A stretch of 64,000 nucleotides of DNA. Origin: Gammaproteobacteria bacterium (GTDB lineage Bacteria; Pseudomonadota; Gammaproteobacteria; JAJFKO01). The position numbers were made by a program, and so were the translations under genes. A model generated the notes under the pieces. The model was not told the DNA's origin. It saw only the letters and a list, made by a program, of their open reading frames with translations, and did no database searches. Below, piece after piece: positions 23,148 to 31,569 of this stretch. The stretch covers positions 22,005-86,004 of the forward strand of contig JANQRR010000003.1 of the NCBI GenBank assembly GCA_028284465.1, given 5' to 3'. Numbering within the stretch: the first letter of the stretch is position 1; each line of letters opens with the position of its first letter.

Positions 23148-23219
23148 GAGTGTCCTTGGCGTAAGCCTAAAGGCGTTCCTGCTATCATCCGATAAGGGCA
23201 CTCTCGCCTAAAATCATCA
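23132..23219 (+). ncRNA. Structured RNA element A: long stem closing three small hairpins
   Basis: 23132-23155 pairs with 23196-23219 (TGATGATTTTAG and GAGAGTGTCC with their complements, two-base mismatch between). Inside are GGC-GTAA-GCC (23058 offset; 23158-23167), AGG-CGTT-CCT (23171-23180) and TATC-ATCC-GATA (23183-23194). There is no T-run, so it is not a simple terminator. The 3' arm ends at the start codon of the gene at 23219 and may control it. Confidence 0.5.
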
Positions 23220-23335
23220 TGCAAAAATTGCTGGTAGATATATACATAATAGTAATGATACTGATCTTGGTCGCCTTCGCGGTGATTGATATCGCAACGT
23301 ATCAGCCACCTTTAAACTGGAAGGAACTATTATGA
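23219..23335 (+). CDS. 38-residue membrane peptide
   Basis: Starts at the edge of the RNA element. One span (IYIIVMILILVAFAVIDIA) and a short outer tail with PPLNWKELL. Stop overlaps the start of the secreted protein at 23332 (ATGA). No clear ribosome site except pairing region. Confidence 0.5.
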   Translation: MQKLLVDIYIIVMILILVAFAVIDIATYQPPLNWKELL

Positions 23336-23652
23336 AATTTTTACTAGCATTCATTACAGCAGCATTCTTGTCATTTTCACCAGCACAAGCAAAAGATATC
23401 ACTGAGAAAACCATCAAAATTCAATGCATGAGTTTTGAAAATTTCAGGAAGAATATGGTTGATCCTGGTGGATTTTCGCCAATTGGTGAATGGATTTATA
23501 AACTAGACGAAGAAAAGAAAACGTACACATCTCTCGATACTTTGGTAAATCAGAACAGTCAATTTATCATTGCTGATGTATCTCGAAAAGAAGACGGCAC
23601 TTATGAAGCGTGTGTTATAAAATTTGGTCAACGAAAAAGCGTAAGCGAATAA
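23332..23652 (+). CDS. Small secreted protein, 106 residues
   Basis: ATG 23332 behind AAGGAA. Signal peptide ends AQA|K at about residue 20. The mature part is mixed alpha/beta with two cysteines (about 32 and 94) that may form a disulfide. Exported to periplasm; no family recognised. Gene is followed by a terminator-like hairpin. Confidence 0.6.
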   Translation: MKFLLAFITAAFLSFSPAQAKDITEKTIKIQCMSFENFRKNMVDPGGFSPIGEWIYKLDEEKKTYTSLDTLVNQNSQFIIADVSRKEDGTYEACVIKFGQRKSVSE

Positions 23653-23657
23653 AAGGA

Positions 23658-23677
23658 AAGGGGCTGAAAGGCCCCTT
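23658..23677 (+). terminator. Terminator-like hairpin without T-run
   Basis: AAGGGGC-TGAAAG-GCCCCTT perfect 7-base stem, followed by AAGTTAT. May act as a weak terminator or mRNA 3' end stabiliser. Confidence 0.55.
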
Positions 23678-23686
23678 AAGTTATGA

Positions 23687-23893
23687 ATGAAGTTGACAGA
23701 GAATCAAATAGGATATTCAATTATTCTTTCAATTTTTTTGTGTGGAATGTTGGTATGTTTTTTGATAGCTGGAATCATGATAGAACGAGACGACAAAGCC
23801 AAACAAAGCTTTATTGAAATTTGTGTTGAAAAGGACAACACTAAAGACAATTGTTTGGCCATGCATGAAAAGTATCAAAGGACCATAAAATGA
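23687..23893 (+). CDS. Small membrane protein, 68 residues
   Basis: One span at about 8-31 (YSIILSIFLCGMLVCFLIAGIM) then a charged tail with two cysteines. No good ribosome site apart from the hairpin region. Lies next to the endolysin gene (convergent), so a lysis-related role is possible. ATGA-coupled to the next gene. Confidence 0.45.
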   Translation: MKLTENQIGYSIILSIFLCGMLVCFLIAGIMIERDDKAKQSFIEICVEKDNTKDNCLAMHEKYQRTIK

Positions 23894-24096
23894 ATAGAAT
23901 TGTAGAAGTTGCGTTAGTTGCGCTTTTGGTTGCAGTTGTTGCACTAGCTATAAAACGAGCCGGTGAAGCAGATGCAGAGAAGCTTACGCTTCGTTCGTTG
24001 AAACCTTCCCATCAAACTTCTTCTTTATGGGACCAAAGTTATCGACAATATCGGCGTGTTCTTTTGGCCAACGAGCCTTTAGAAAACGAGATTTAG
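23890..24096 (+). CDS. Membrane protein overlapping the endolysin gene, 68 residues
   Basis: Span at 4-22 (IVEVALVALLVAVVALAI) and a charged, arginine-rich tail. The last 113 bases are antisense to the 3' end of the endolysin gene, which is uncommon; the true product may be translated as shown, since no earlier stop exists. A spanin-like or holin-like lysis role is conceivable but unproved. Confidence 0.4.
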   Translation: MNRIVEVALVALLVAVVALAIKRAGEADAEKLTLRSLKPSHQTSSLWDQSYRQYRRVLLANEPLENEI

Positions 24097-25330
24097 CAAT
24101 CTTAGTGACGTTAACCGAGTTGCTTTGGTTACCACCAAGAATGTGATAGTATTTCGAATCCTCAGAAACGTAGATACCAACATGCCCCTTCCATCCAGAC
24201 TTAGATCCACGCCAAAAAGTCATAATCGCACCATAACGTGGCGTAGTCGCGACACCGAACTTACCCCAATTCCGAGCACCAAGCGGGTTGTTAAATCCGA
24301 TTCGGATGTCGTTGTCGTTCATGACGTGAGCAGTGAAGAGTCCACACCAAGCGATTCCGTCGTTGGTGTAGATGTTCTTGACAGTACCACCTAGTTGACG
24401 AGCCCAATTAATAATAGTGCTGTTGGATCTCTTACCAGCTACTTCACGCAAACCAACAAGCTTCTTAGCTGTCACCATCCATGGCAGTTCTTTCTTTTCT
24501 TCAACATCTTTTTCAAGTTTCGGAAAATCAAAATCTGTTTCTGGTAATTTAACTTCCAATTCGCCAAATCGTTCAGAAGCACGTTCTCCCATCTTACTGA
24601 ACAATTTAAACAGTGTGTTGAACACTGTCGTGATGATCTTGATTAGGCCACCACCAACGTTTGTGAGGCTGTCGCCAACATCCTGATCTAGTGTAATGGA
24701 AGGCAACTTGACTTCTAGTTCACCAACATCAGTTTCGCCTGCTAGTTCCAAGCAATCCTGAAGCTCATTTTTGTAACGTGTATAAACAATATTATTTTTT
24801 ATATTTTTAGATAGTGAACGCAATCCTAGAACATATTCTGAACGTTCTTTGAATAGTTTTTTTATCTGATCTCTTGGATCATTAGGCACGCCACCTTCAG
24901 CTGCTTCAGAAACTACGTACTTTGCACGTCCATGTTGAACAGACATGCTGAATAGAGCTTCTTGAACACCACGATCATTTGTATCAAAACCTTTCTTGCG
25001 CGCGTGATCACGCAATGGCAGGTAGTGAGTGGTGGCATAATATGCCTTTTGCGCGTACGCAAAGCCTTCAGGATCGGCGCGAGCAACTTCGACGTACTTG
25101 CGATCAAATGAAGGCGTGGCTGGCTTCATAGAGCCAAATTTTGCGCGATATGGCGCACCCCATTTTGAGCGAAGAAATGCGCCCATAGAATACGCGCCAG
25201 ATAATTGATGAATACCATATGAATTTTTACCGGGATCACCCCATGAACTACCGTTTGAAACGAAGTCAACACCACGACCACCGGATTCATACTCAGCAGA
25301 AACTTTTCCTAAGTCTCTCGGAAATGACAT
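23984..25330 (-). CDS. Two-domain endolysin: muramidase-like plus TIGR02594-type amidohydrolase/peptidase
   Basis: 448 residues, leftward. The N-terminal domain (about 1-180) has SAEYESGG and GDPGKNSYGIHQLSG, the E...SYGxxQ pattern of phage muramidase/chitosanase-like hydrolases. A helical linker follows. The C-terminal domain (about 290-440) has TNDGIAWCGLF with the probable catalytic Cys and GHVGIYV with the His, as in TIGR02594/CHAP-like peptidases. No signal peptide, so release needs a holin. Ribosome site AAGGGGGG; late motif 33 bases upstream. Confidence 0.75.
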   Translation of the reverse strand: MSFPRDLGKVSAEYESGGRGVDFVSNGSSWGDPGKNSYGIHQLSGAYSMGAFLRSKWGAPYRAKFGSMKPATPSFDRKYVEVARADPEGFAYAQKAYYATTHYLPLRDHARKKGFDTNDRGVQEALFSMSVQHGRAKYVVSEAAEGGVPNDPRDQIKKLFKERSEYVLGLRSLSKNIKNNIVYTRYKNELQDCLELAGETDVGELEVKLPSITLDQDVGDSLTNVGGGLIKIITTVFNTLFKLFSKMGERASERFGELEVKLPETDFDFPKLEKDVEEKKELPWMVTAKKLVGLREVAGKRSNSTIINWARQLGGTVKNIYTNDGIAWCGLFTAHVMNDNDIRIGFNNPLGARNWGKFGVATTPRYGAIMTFWRGSKSGWKGHVGIYVSEDSKYYHILGGNQSNSVNVTKIAKSRFLKARWPKEHADIVDNFGPIKKKFDGKVSTNEA

Positions 25331-25362
25331 ATTGCCCCCCTTTACATGAATGAACCTATCTG

Positions 25363-25370
25363 CTATTTAG
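25363..25370 (-). promoter_or_regulatory. Late-promoter-like CTAAATAG (leftward)
   Basis: CTAAATAG on the - strand, 33 bases from the endolysin ATG. T4-type late promoters are a lone TATAAATA-like -10 box; the distance matches that of the better motifs at 39403 and 39428. Confidence 0.45.
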
Positions 25371-25420
25371 CGGATCAGGCTGTTTATCGCGCCTGTAAGT
25401 GAGCAACCGAAAGGAATACA

Positions 25421-27355
25421 ATGTCTATTCTCCAAAAATTTCATGAACAATATGAAAGCAAAGAACCCAAAGTTTTGACTGTTGATGATTACCTTGAACA
25501 GTGCAAAAAAGACAGGCTAGCGTACGCTACTGCTGCCGAACGAATGGTTGAAGCAATTGGTGAACCAGAATTGGTTGACACGTCGAAAGATGCTCGCCTT
25601 TCACGCATCTTTGCCAATCGCACCATCCGCGTGTATCCAGCATTCAAAGATTTCTATGGGCTGGAAACTCCCATTGAATCTATCGTTGGTTATTTTAAAC
25701 ATGCCGCACAAGGATTGGAAGAACGTAAACAAGTTCTCTATCTCCTTGGTCCAGTTGGTGGTGGTAAGTCATCCTTGGCCGAACGTCTCAAAGAATTGAT
25801 GCAATTGCATCCGATCTATGTATTGGCCACTGAGAAAGGCGAAGTTTCTCCAATCTTTGAAAGTCCGCTTGGTATTTTTGAAGATCGTGCTGATCAATTA
25901 GAAGTTTCCAAAGAATATGACATTCCAATTCGCTATTTTGGAAACGTTATGTCGCCATGGGCAATCAAGCGCCTAAGAGAATATCGCGGCGATCTTTCTA
26001 AGTTTCGCGTTCATCGCATCATGCCATCCAAGCTTGAGCAGATCGGCATTACCAAAACCGAACCGGGCGACGATAACAACCAAGACATTTCAACATTGGT
26101 TGGCAAGGTGAACTTGCGCAAGCTTGAATTCTTCGATCAAAACGACGCTGACGCGTACAGCTATTCTGGTGGTCTTAATCGCACTACGCAAGGATTGCTG
26201 GAATTCGTCGAGATGTTCAAAGCACCAATCAAGATGCTGCATCCGTTGCTTACTGCTACTCAGGAAAGCAACTATGCTGGTAGTGAGAACGTTGGGGCAA
26301 TGCCATTTCAGGGTGTGATTGTTGCACACTCAAACGAAAGTGAATGGCAAAGCTTCCGAGGTAATAAGAACAACGAAGCATTCCTTGATCGTATTTGCGT
26401 AATCAAGGTGCCTTACTGTCTTCGCGTGACTGATGAAGTCAAGATTTACGAGAAGATGGTTAAGGATTCAAGTTTGGGTGAGTCGCCATGCGCGCCGAAA
26501 ACCCTGAATATGCTCGCGGAGTTCTCGGTGCTCACACGTTTACACGAACATGAGAATAGTACTCCCTATTCAAAAATGCGCGTGTATGACGGCGAGAATA
26601 TCCGCGAGCACGATCCGCAAGCCAAGACGTTGCAAGAGTATCGTGATGTTGCTGGCGTTGATGAAGGCATGGACGGAACGAGTACACGTTTTGCGTACAA
26701 GATCCTATCCAACACATTCAACTATGGTGCAGACGAGATTGCAGCTGATCCTGTTCACCTGATGTACGTTCTTGAACAAGCTGTCAAGAAAGAACAGTAT
26801 GGTGATGAAATTGAGAAAAAGTATCTCGCTTTCATTAAGGAAAACCTATCTGCTAAGTATGCTGAGTTTCTTGGTAATGAAATCCAGAAAGCTTATCTCG
26901 AAAGCTACAACGATTACGGACAAAATTTGTTCAATCGTTACCTGGAATATGCCGACGCTTGGCTACAGGATTCAGAATACAAAGATCCGGATACTGGTTT
27001 GTTGATGGATCGTGCTCTTCTGAATGAAGAGCTTGAGAAGATGGAAAAGGCAGCTGGTGTTGCCAATCCAAAAGACTTCCGAAACGAAGTGGTGAACTTC
27101 TGTTTGCGCCAGAAAGCTGACTCTGGTAAGGAAGTCAAATGGACAAGCTATTCGGTCTTGCGTGATGTGATCGAAAAACGCATGTTCAGCCAGATCGAAG
27201 ATCTGTTGCCTGTTATCTCGTTCGACGATAAGAAGTCATCAGAGATGCAGAAAAAACACGACGACTTTGTTGCACGTATGGTTGAGAACGGCTATACTGC
27301 AAAGCAAGTTCGTCGCCTAGTTGACTGGTACACGCGCGTACGTAAGTCACGCTAA
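25421..27355 (+). CDS. prkA: PrkA (YeaG) family AAA serine protein kinase
   Basis: 644 residues, the same length as E. coli YeaG. N-terminal PrkA-type AAA domain with Walker A GPVGGGKS (110-117); the TQGLLEFVEMFK and LLTATQESNY segments are typical of PrkA; a C-terminal kinase-like part follows (after about 380). In bacteria PrkA acts with YeaH and SpoVR in starvation and stress survival and protein phosphorylation. Here the partners lie downstream at 28734 and 30037. GAAAGGAAT ribosome site; no promoter of the early type was found in the 90-base gap. Confidence 0.93.
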   Translation: MSILQKFHEQYESKEPKVLTVDDYLEQCKKDRLAYATAAERMVEAIGEPELVDTSKDARLSRIFANRTIRVYPAFKDFYGLETPIESIVGYFKHAAQGLEERKQVLYLLGPVGGGKSSLAERLKELMQLHPIYVLATEKGEVSPIFESPLGIFEDRADQLEVSKEYDIPIRYFGNVMSPWAIKRLREYRGDLSKFRVHRIMPSKLEQIGITKTEPGDDNNQDISTLVGKVNLRKLEFFDQNDADAYSYSGGLNRTTQGLLEFVEMFKAPIKMLHPLLTATQESNYAGSENVGAMPFQGVIVAHSNESEWQSFRGNKNNEAFLDRICVIKVPYCLRVTDEVKIYEKMVKDSSLGESPCAPKTLNMLAEFSVLTRLHEHENSTPYSKMRVYDGENIREHDPQAKTLQEYRDVAGVDEGMDGTSTRFAYKILSNTFNYGADEIAADPVHLMYVLEQAVKKEQYGDEIEKKYLAFIKENLSAKYAEFLGNEIQKAYLESYNDYGQNLFNRYLEYADAWLQDSEYKDPDTGLLMDRALLNEELEKMEKAAGVANPKDFRNEVVNFCLRQKADSGKEVKWTSYSVLRDVIEKRMFSQIEDLLPVISFDDKKSSEMQKKHDDFVARMVENGYTAKQVRRLVDWYTRVRKSR

Positions 27356-27360
27356 AGAGT

Positions 27361-27525
27361 TTGGTAGGGGTGTTGCTAAACAGCATCCCATTTTACGAAG
27401 TGGGTTGTGCCTACCCGTAAGGATGGCAAGGGCACTCCTACCAATCAGTTAGGGGACAGCCGCGAGGCAGGCGCGTTGGGCTGGTTATGAGTTCTAAATG
27501 GCCTGCCACCAACTTTAGTAGGTGG
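27361..27525 (+). ncRNA. Structured RNA element B: cloverleaf-like, then two hairpins
   Basis: TTGGTAGG-G-GTG (27361-27372) pairs with CAC-T-CCTACCAA (27433-27444). Inside are TGCT-AAAC-AGCA (27374-27385), CCCATTT-TACG-AAGTGGG (27387-27404) and TGCC...GGCA (27408-27428). Next, GGCAGGC (27466-27472) pairs GCCTGCC (27501-27507), and CCACCAAC-TTTA-GTAGGTGG (27506-27525) ends at the ribosome site of the next gene. No coding frame fits this 170-base gap. A structured leader, processed RNA or ncRNA. Confidence 0.5.
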
Positions 27526-27527
27526 TG

Positions 27528-27716
27528 ATGATTTCTCTGATATCAAATAAAATAAGTGATCTTATTAATAATGTTGCGCATGCTTCACATAATGAAATTT
27601 CTATGCGTTTGCGAAACATTTTTATGATGCAACGCATAAAATTAAATTTTGGTTCTAATAGTAGTGGAAACAAGAGACAAACAATTCGAGAAGCACTTAA
27701 ACATGCATTTAGGTAG
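27528..27716 (+). CDS. Microprotein, array 5
   Basis: 62 residues from ATG 27528. N-terminal helix ISDLINNVAHASH and tail TIREALKHAFR, again helix plus aromatic end. Its ribosome site (GGTGG) lies in the 3' arm of a hairpin. Confidence 0.5.
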   Translation: MISLISNKISDLINNVAHASHNEISMRLRNIFMMQRIKLNFGSNSSGNKRQTIREALKHAFR

Positions 27717-27891
27717 AATAATAAATTCAATAGAATATCGTGCAGGTTTTGATGGTCCTTTTACATTTTTTAATGTAAAAGATTCTATAAAGAATAAATT
27801 TTTAGATTATCGACGAAAAAGACTTGGATACACCATTAAAAATGCAATTTGGATTAGTATCTACAAAGATATTAATACACTATATAAATAA
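27703..27891 (+). CDS. Microprotein, array 5
   Basis: 62 residues. Helix LGRIINSIEYR, basic middle (YRRKRLGY), tail IKNAIWISIYKDINTLYK. Overlaps 27528 by 14 bases. The ending is a diverged version of the family tail. Confidence 0.5.
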   Translation: MHLGRIINSIEYRAGFDGPFTFFNVKDSIKNKFLDYRRKRLGYTIKNAIWISIYKDINTLYK

Positions 27892-27918
27892 TATAAGGGA
27901 CAACAATAGAAGAATCAT

Positions 27919-28737
27919 ATGATAACCATAGATTACTGTTCTGATCTCCACATGGAGATTAATTCAAATGTACAAGATCACGTAAAACCAGTAGATCAAA
28001 CTGGTGACATTCTCATCCTTGCAGGCGACATAACCTGCTATCGTTTCTTCAATCCAAAACGTACAGACAATGAAGCTCGTAGCATGCGTAAACGTTTTGC
28101 TCGTTTCATTAACTCACAACCACACGAACACATCTTGTGGCTCCCTGGAAATCACGAATACTATGGTACTCAATTTCATGGAATGGTTGAGTACATAAAA
28201 GAACTTTGTGAATCTTATGATCCCAGATTGAAAGCAATTAACAATGAAGTCTTTATGTTTAAGGATCTTAATCTTTATTGCTGCACATTTTGGACTGATA
28301 TGGATCGCTATAATCCTATCGCAATGATGTCTGTTGGCGACTTTATGCGTGACTTCCAAGTGATCGGGAACGGCAAAAAGAAACTGTTCACACCAGATGA
28401 TGCGTATACTGAGCATATGAAAAGTATGGAGATGATTAAGAATGCATATGAAGATCGTGGCGATCAAAAATTTGTTGTGGCAAGTCACCACGGCCCTTCG
28501 ATGCAGTCCCATAGCTATGCTCGTTTTGGCGACTCTGATGTTAAGTACGGGTACCTATCTGAGTATGGTGATTGGATTGCAGATACGGATATCCTAGCCT
28601 GGATACATGGCCACACCCATCACAATGTGGATTACCGCATAAATGAAACCTTGATTACTTCGGCAATGTATGGTTATCTGGGGCATGACAGACCCTTGTC
28701 AGATAAAAAGATGCCATTCGGAAGGATTTACGTGTGA
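27919..28737 (+). CDS. Calcineurin-like metallophosphoesterase
   Basis: 272 residues with the complete metal-site set: SDLH (8-11), AGDI, GNHE, SHHGP and GHTHH. The residues for a two-metal phosphoesterase are all there. Specificity (protein phosphatase, nucleotidase or diesterase) cannot be told. It is placed between prkA and yeaH and overlaps the yeaH start by 4 bases, suggesting a phosphatase paired with the kinase. Confidence 0.87.
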   Translation: MITIDYCSDLHMEINSNVQDHVKPVDQTGDILILAGDITCYRFFNPKRTDNEARSMRKRFARFINSQPHEHILWLPGNHEYYGTQFHGMVEYIKELCESYDPRLKAINNEVFMFKDLNLYCCTFWTDMDRYNPIAMMSVGDFMRDFQVIGNGKKKLFTPDDAYTEHMKSMEMIKNAYEDRGDQKFVVASHHGPSMQSHSYARFGDSDVKYGYLSEYGDWIADTDILAWIHGHTHHNVDYRINETLITSAMYGYLGHDRPLSDKKMPFGRIYV

Positions 28738-30044
28738 CCCATATAATTGATCGCCGACTTAATCCAAAAGACAAAACGATTAAGAACAGAAAAAGATTTA
28801 TTGATCTTCATCGCGATGAGCTGAAAAAGCAGGTTAAGCAAATCATCAATTCTGGTGATGTTGATCTTTCAAGCTCCAACAAACGTGTGAAAGTTAATCC
28901 TATCACGCAACCAACGTTCCACAACAATCGCCAAACAGGCAACAAAGATTTTGTTCTGCCTGGAAACAAGGAATACATTCCTGGTGACGAGATTGCCAAG
29001 CCACGCGGTGGTGGTGCTGGTCAAGGTGGTTCTGAAGGATCTAAGGACGCAAAACCGGGCGAAGTTGATTTCGAGTTCGTGCTGACGAACGAAGAATTTC
29101 GCGATTTCGTTTTCGAAGAATTAGAACTTCCTGACTTTGTTAAAAAGCAGCTGAAGAATGTAATTCAGTACGATATCGTCAACTCAGGTTTTAAATCTGA
29201 GGGCACACCAGCACAGCTTGATATCATGCGATCAATGCGTAATTCGATTGGTCGTCGCATTGGTCTGAAGCGTCCTAAGACTGACGAGATTCGCAAACTT
29301 GAGCGTATGCTTGAAGAAGATCATTTGACGCCAACATTCAGGCAGCAGCTTGAAGAAGAGCTTGCAGAGCTTGAGAAGCGACGTAAGGCAATTCCTTACC
29401 TTGATCCATTTGATGTGCGATATCGCGACCAGCGCAAGGTGTATCGTCCACACACGCAAGCTGTAATGATCTGCCTCATGGATGTGAGCTATTCCATGCA
29501 AGAGGAAGATCGAGAAGTTGCTAAGCGATTCTTCATGCTACTGAACTTATTCTTGCAAAGCAAGTATAAGAATGTGGAAATCGTATTCGTTGCACATCAC
29601 ACCGAAGCTTGGGAGTGTGATGAGGAAGAATTTTTCCGTGGCAAGGAAAGTGGTGGCACAATTGTGAGCAGTGCGCTTGAACTTGCTGAGAAGATCATCA
29701 AAGAACGCTACAAGCCAGAAGACTGGAATATCTATATTGCGCAAGCATCGGATGGTGACAGCTATGGCGGTGACGAGCAAGCCATCAGATCATCGGCAGA
29801 ACGCCTACTAAAGACGGTTCAGTATTACGCGTACGTCGAAGTCCTGAATGCTCACAAGCGCGCGTACGCATCTTACATGGGTACGTCAGTTCTTTGGAAC
29901 ACTCTTAAGTCGTTGCTTTCTTACCAAAATCTTGCTATGCAAGAGGGCGTAACGTTGCAGACAGTTTGGAAAGTTTTCTCCAATTTGTTCCATCGTTCTA
30001 AGAAAGATGATAAACACATTTACGGAGCAAAGACCAATGCCTAA
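28734..30044 (+). CDS. yeaH: YeaH (UPF0229) family VWA-like protein
   Basis: 436 residues (E. coli YeaH 427) from GTG 28734 with AAGGA 7 bases upstream. Opens IIDRRLNPKDKTIKNRKRF, has a glycine-rich GGGAGQGG segment, FVLTNEEF, and a VWA-like MIDAS D250-V-S252-Y-S254. YeaH is the usual partner of PrkA/YeaG; its VWA-like domain likely scaffolds targets. The stop overlaps the spoVR start region by 8 bases. Confidence 0.9.
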   Translation: MTHIIDRRLNPKDKTIKNRKRFIDLHRDELKKQVKQIINSGDVDLSSSNKRVKVNPITQPTFHNNRQTGNKDFVLPGNKEYIPGDEIAKPRGGGAGQGGSEGSKDAKPGEVDFEFVLTNEEFRDFVFEELELPDFVKKQLKNVIQYDIVNSGFKSEGTPAQLDIMRSMRNSIGRRIGLKRPKTDEIRKLERMLEEDHLTPTFRQQLEEELAELEKRRKAIPYLDPFDVRYRDQRKVYRPHTQAVMICLMDVSYSMQEEDREVAKRFFMLLNLFLQSKYKNVEIVFVAHHTEAWECDEEEFFRGKESGGTIVSSALELAEKIIKERYKPEDWNIYIAQASDGDSYGGDEQAIRSSAERLLKTVQYYAYVEVLNAHKRAYASYMGTSVLWNTLKSLLSYQNLAMQEGVTLQTVWKVFSNLFHRSKKDDKHIYGAKTNA

Positions 30045-31569
30045 ACCATTGTTTGAAGCTGGTGCGGATTGGAATTTTGATCTTATCAGAGCAGTCGATG
30101 AAGAATGCTCAATCATTGCGCACGAAGAATTGGGTGTAGACATCTATAAGAACCAGATCGAGATTATCGATTCTGGCCAGATGTTGGAAGTTTATTCGTC
30201 AATTGGTTTGCCGATCATGTATGACCACTGGTCATTTGGTCAGGCACACCTACGTGACGAGCATCTGTATCGCAAGGGGCTAAAAGGGCTGGCCTATGAG
30301 CTAGTCATCAACTCTGATCCATGCATCTCTTACCTCATGGAAGAAAACAGCATGGCTATGCAGACGTTGGTGATTGCTCATGCGTGTTATGGACACAACC
30401 ATTTCTTTAAGAACAATTACTTGTTTAAGCAATGGACCAGTGCTGACAGCATCATCGATTATCTGGTGTTTGCTAAGAACTACATCGCAGAATGTGAAGA
30501 GCGTTATGGTCCTGAACCAGTTCGAGACATCTTGGACGCTGCACATTCTATTCAGCAGTATGGCATTGATCGTTACAAGCGACCAAAGAAGCTGAATAAG
30601 AAAGAAGAGGAAGAGCGTCAAAAGCGACGTGCTGATTATCTTCAAAAGCAAGTAAACGAGCTGTGGTCTACGCTACCTGAACCTGAAATCAAGCGTGCTA
30701 ATAACATGGTTGAAGATTCACGGTTGCAAGACAAGAAACTTCCCAAAGAACCACAAGAAAATCTTCTTTACTTTATCGAGAAGAATTCACCAGTGCTTCA
30801 ATCCTGGGAACGTGAGATCGTGCGGATTGTGCGCAAGTTGGCGCAATACTTCTATCCGCAACGACAAACCAAAGTGATGAATGAAGGCTACGCATCCTTT
30901 GCTCATTATTACATCCTACATCGCATGTACGAGAAAGGTCTGTTGACTGAAGGTACTATGCTGGAAATCTTGCATAGTCACAGTTCAGTTACGACGCAAC
31001 GTGCATTTAATCAGAAAGGCTATGGTGGCTTTAATCCGTATGCTTTGGGTTTTGACATGATGATGGACATCAAACGCATCTGTGAAGAGCCCACAGCCGA
31101 AGATATGGAGCACCTACCACACTTGGAAGGCAAGAAGTGGAACGAGGCATTGCTAGAAGCTGTTGCGAACTATCGCGACGAAAGTTTCGTGATGCAATAT
31201 CTCAGTCCGCGCGTCGTTAAGAAGTGGGGTATGTTCCGCGTGCATGATGAAGAAAATGCACCAGCGTATCGCGTTGAAGCTATCCAGAATGAAAAGTATT
31301 TCAAGGATATTCGTCGTAGCTTGTCACAGCAGTATTCGTTGAGCAACATGATGCCCAACATTGAAATCGTAAATGCTAACGTGACTGGCAGCAGGATGCT
31401 TGAATTGCTTCACACGCCGGTTAATGGTGAGCGCCTGGACGAAAAGACCAAGCGTGACGTTCTCCAGTACATGGAGTTTATGTGGGGCTATACAGTAGCT
31501 TTTCAGAACGATGTGGAAGAATCACCAACAGCAAGCATTACGTATCATGATGACGCGATACCGTATTAG
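30037..31569 (+). CDS. spoVR: SpoVR (YcgB) family protein
   Basis: 510 residues, equal in length to E. coli YcgB, from ATG 30037 behind GGAG. Contains the family run NQIEIIDSGQMLEVYSSIG, MYDHWSFG and NEGYASFAHY. SpoVR proteins occur with PrkA and YeaH in one operon in many bacteria (spore cortex formation in Bacillus, starvation response in enterics). Together the three make this a full PrkA-YeaH-SpoVR module. Confidence 0.93.
   Translation: MPKPLFEAGADWNFDLIRAVDEECSIIAHEELGVDIYKNQIEIIDSGQMLEVYSSIGLPIMYDHWSFGQAHLRDEHLYRKGLKGLAYELVINSDPCISYLMEENSMAMQTLVIAHACYGHNHFFKNNYLFKQWTSADSIIDYLVFAKNYIAECEERYGPEPVRDILDAAHSIQQYGIDRYKRPKKLNKKEEEERQKRRADYLQKQVNELWSTLPEPEIKRANNMVEDSRLQDKKLPKEPQENLLYFIEKNSPVLQSWEREIVRIVRKLAQYFYPQRQTKVMNEGYASFAHYYILHRMYEKGLLTEGTMLEILHSHSSVTTQRAFNQKGYGGFNPYALGFDMMMDIKRICEEPTAEDMEHLPHLEGKKWNEALLEAVANYRDESFVMQYLSPRVVKKWGMFRVHDEENAPAYRVEAIQNEKYFKDIRRSLSQQYSLSNMMPNIEIVNANVTGSRMLELLHTPVNGERLDEKTKRDVLQYMEFMWGYTVAFQNDVEESPTASITYHDDAIPY

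Noticed and set aside
23687..23720. TTGACA at 23694 as a ninth early promoter
   Set aside because: The sequence 17 bases on is TTCAAT-like and the leader motif is absent; it lies within a coding frame.
25375..25395. Leftward early-type promoter (GATAAA on the - strand) for the endolysin
   Set aside because: No TTGACR stands 17 bases upstream; the CTAAATAG late motif is a better explanation.
27361..27444. tRNA gene in the cloverleaf-like RNA
   Set aside because: The closing stem is longer than seven bases, and there is no GTTCRA T-loop or proper anticodon arm.
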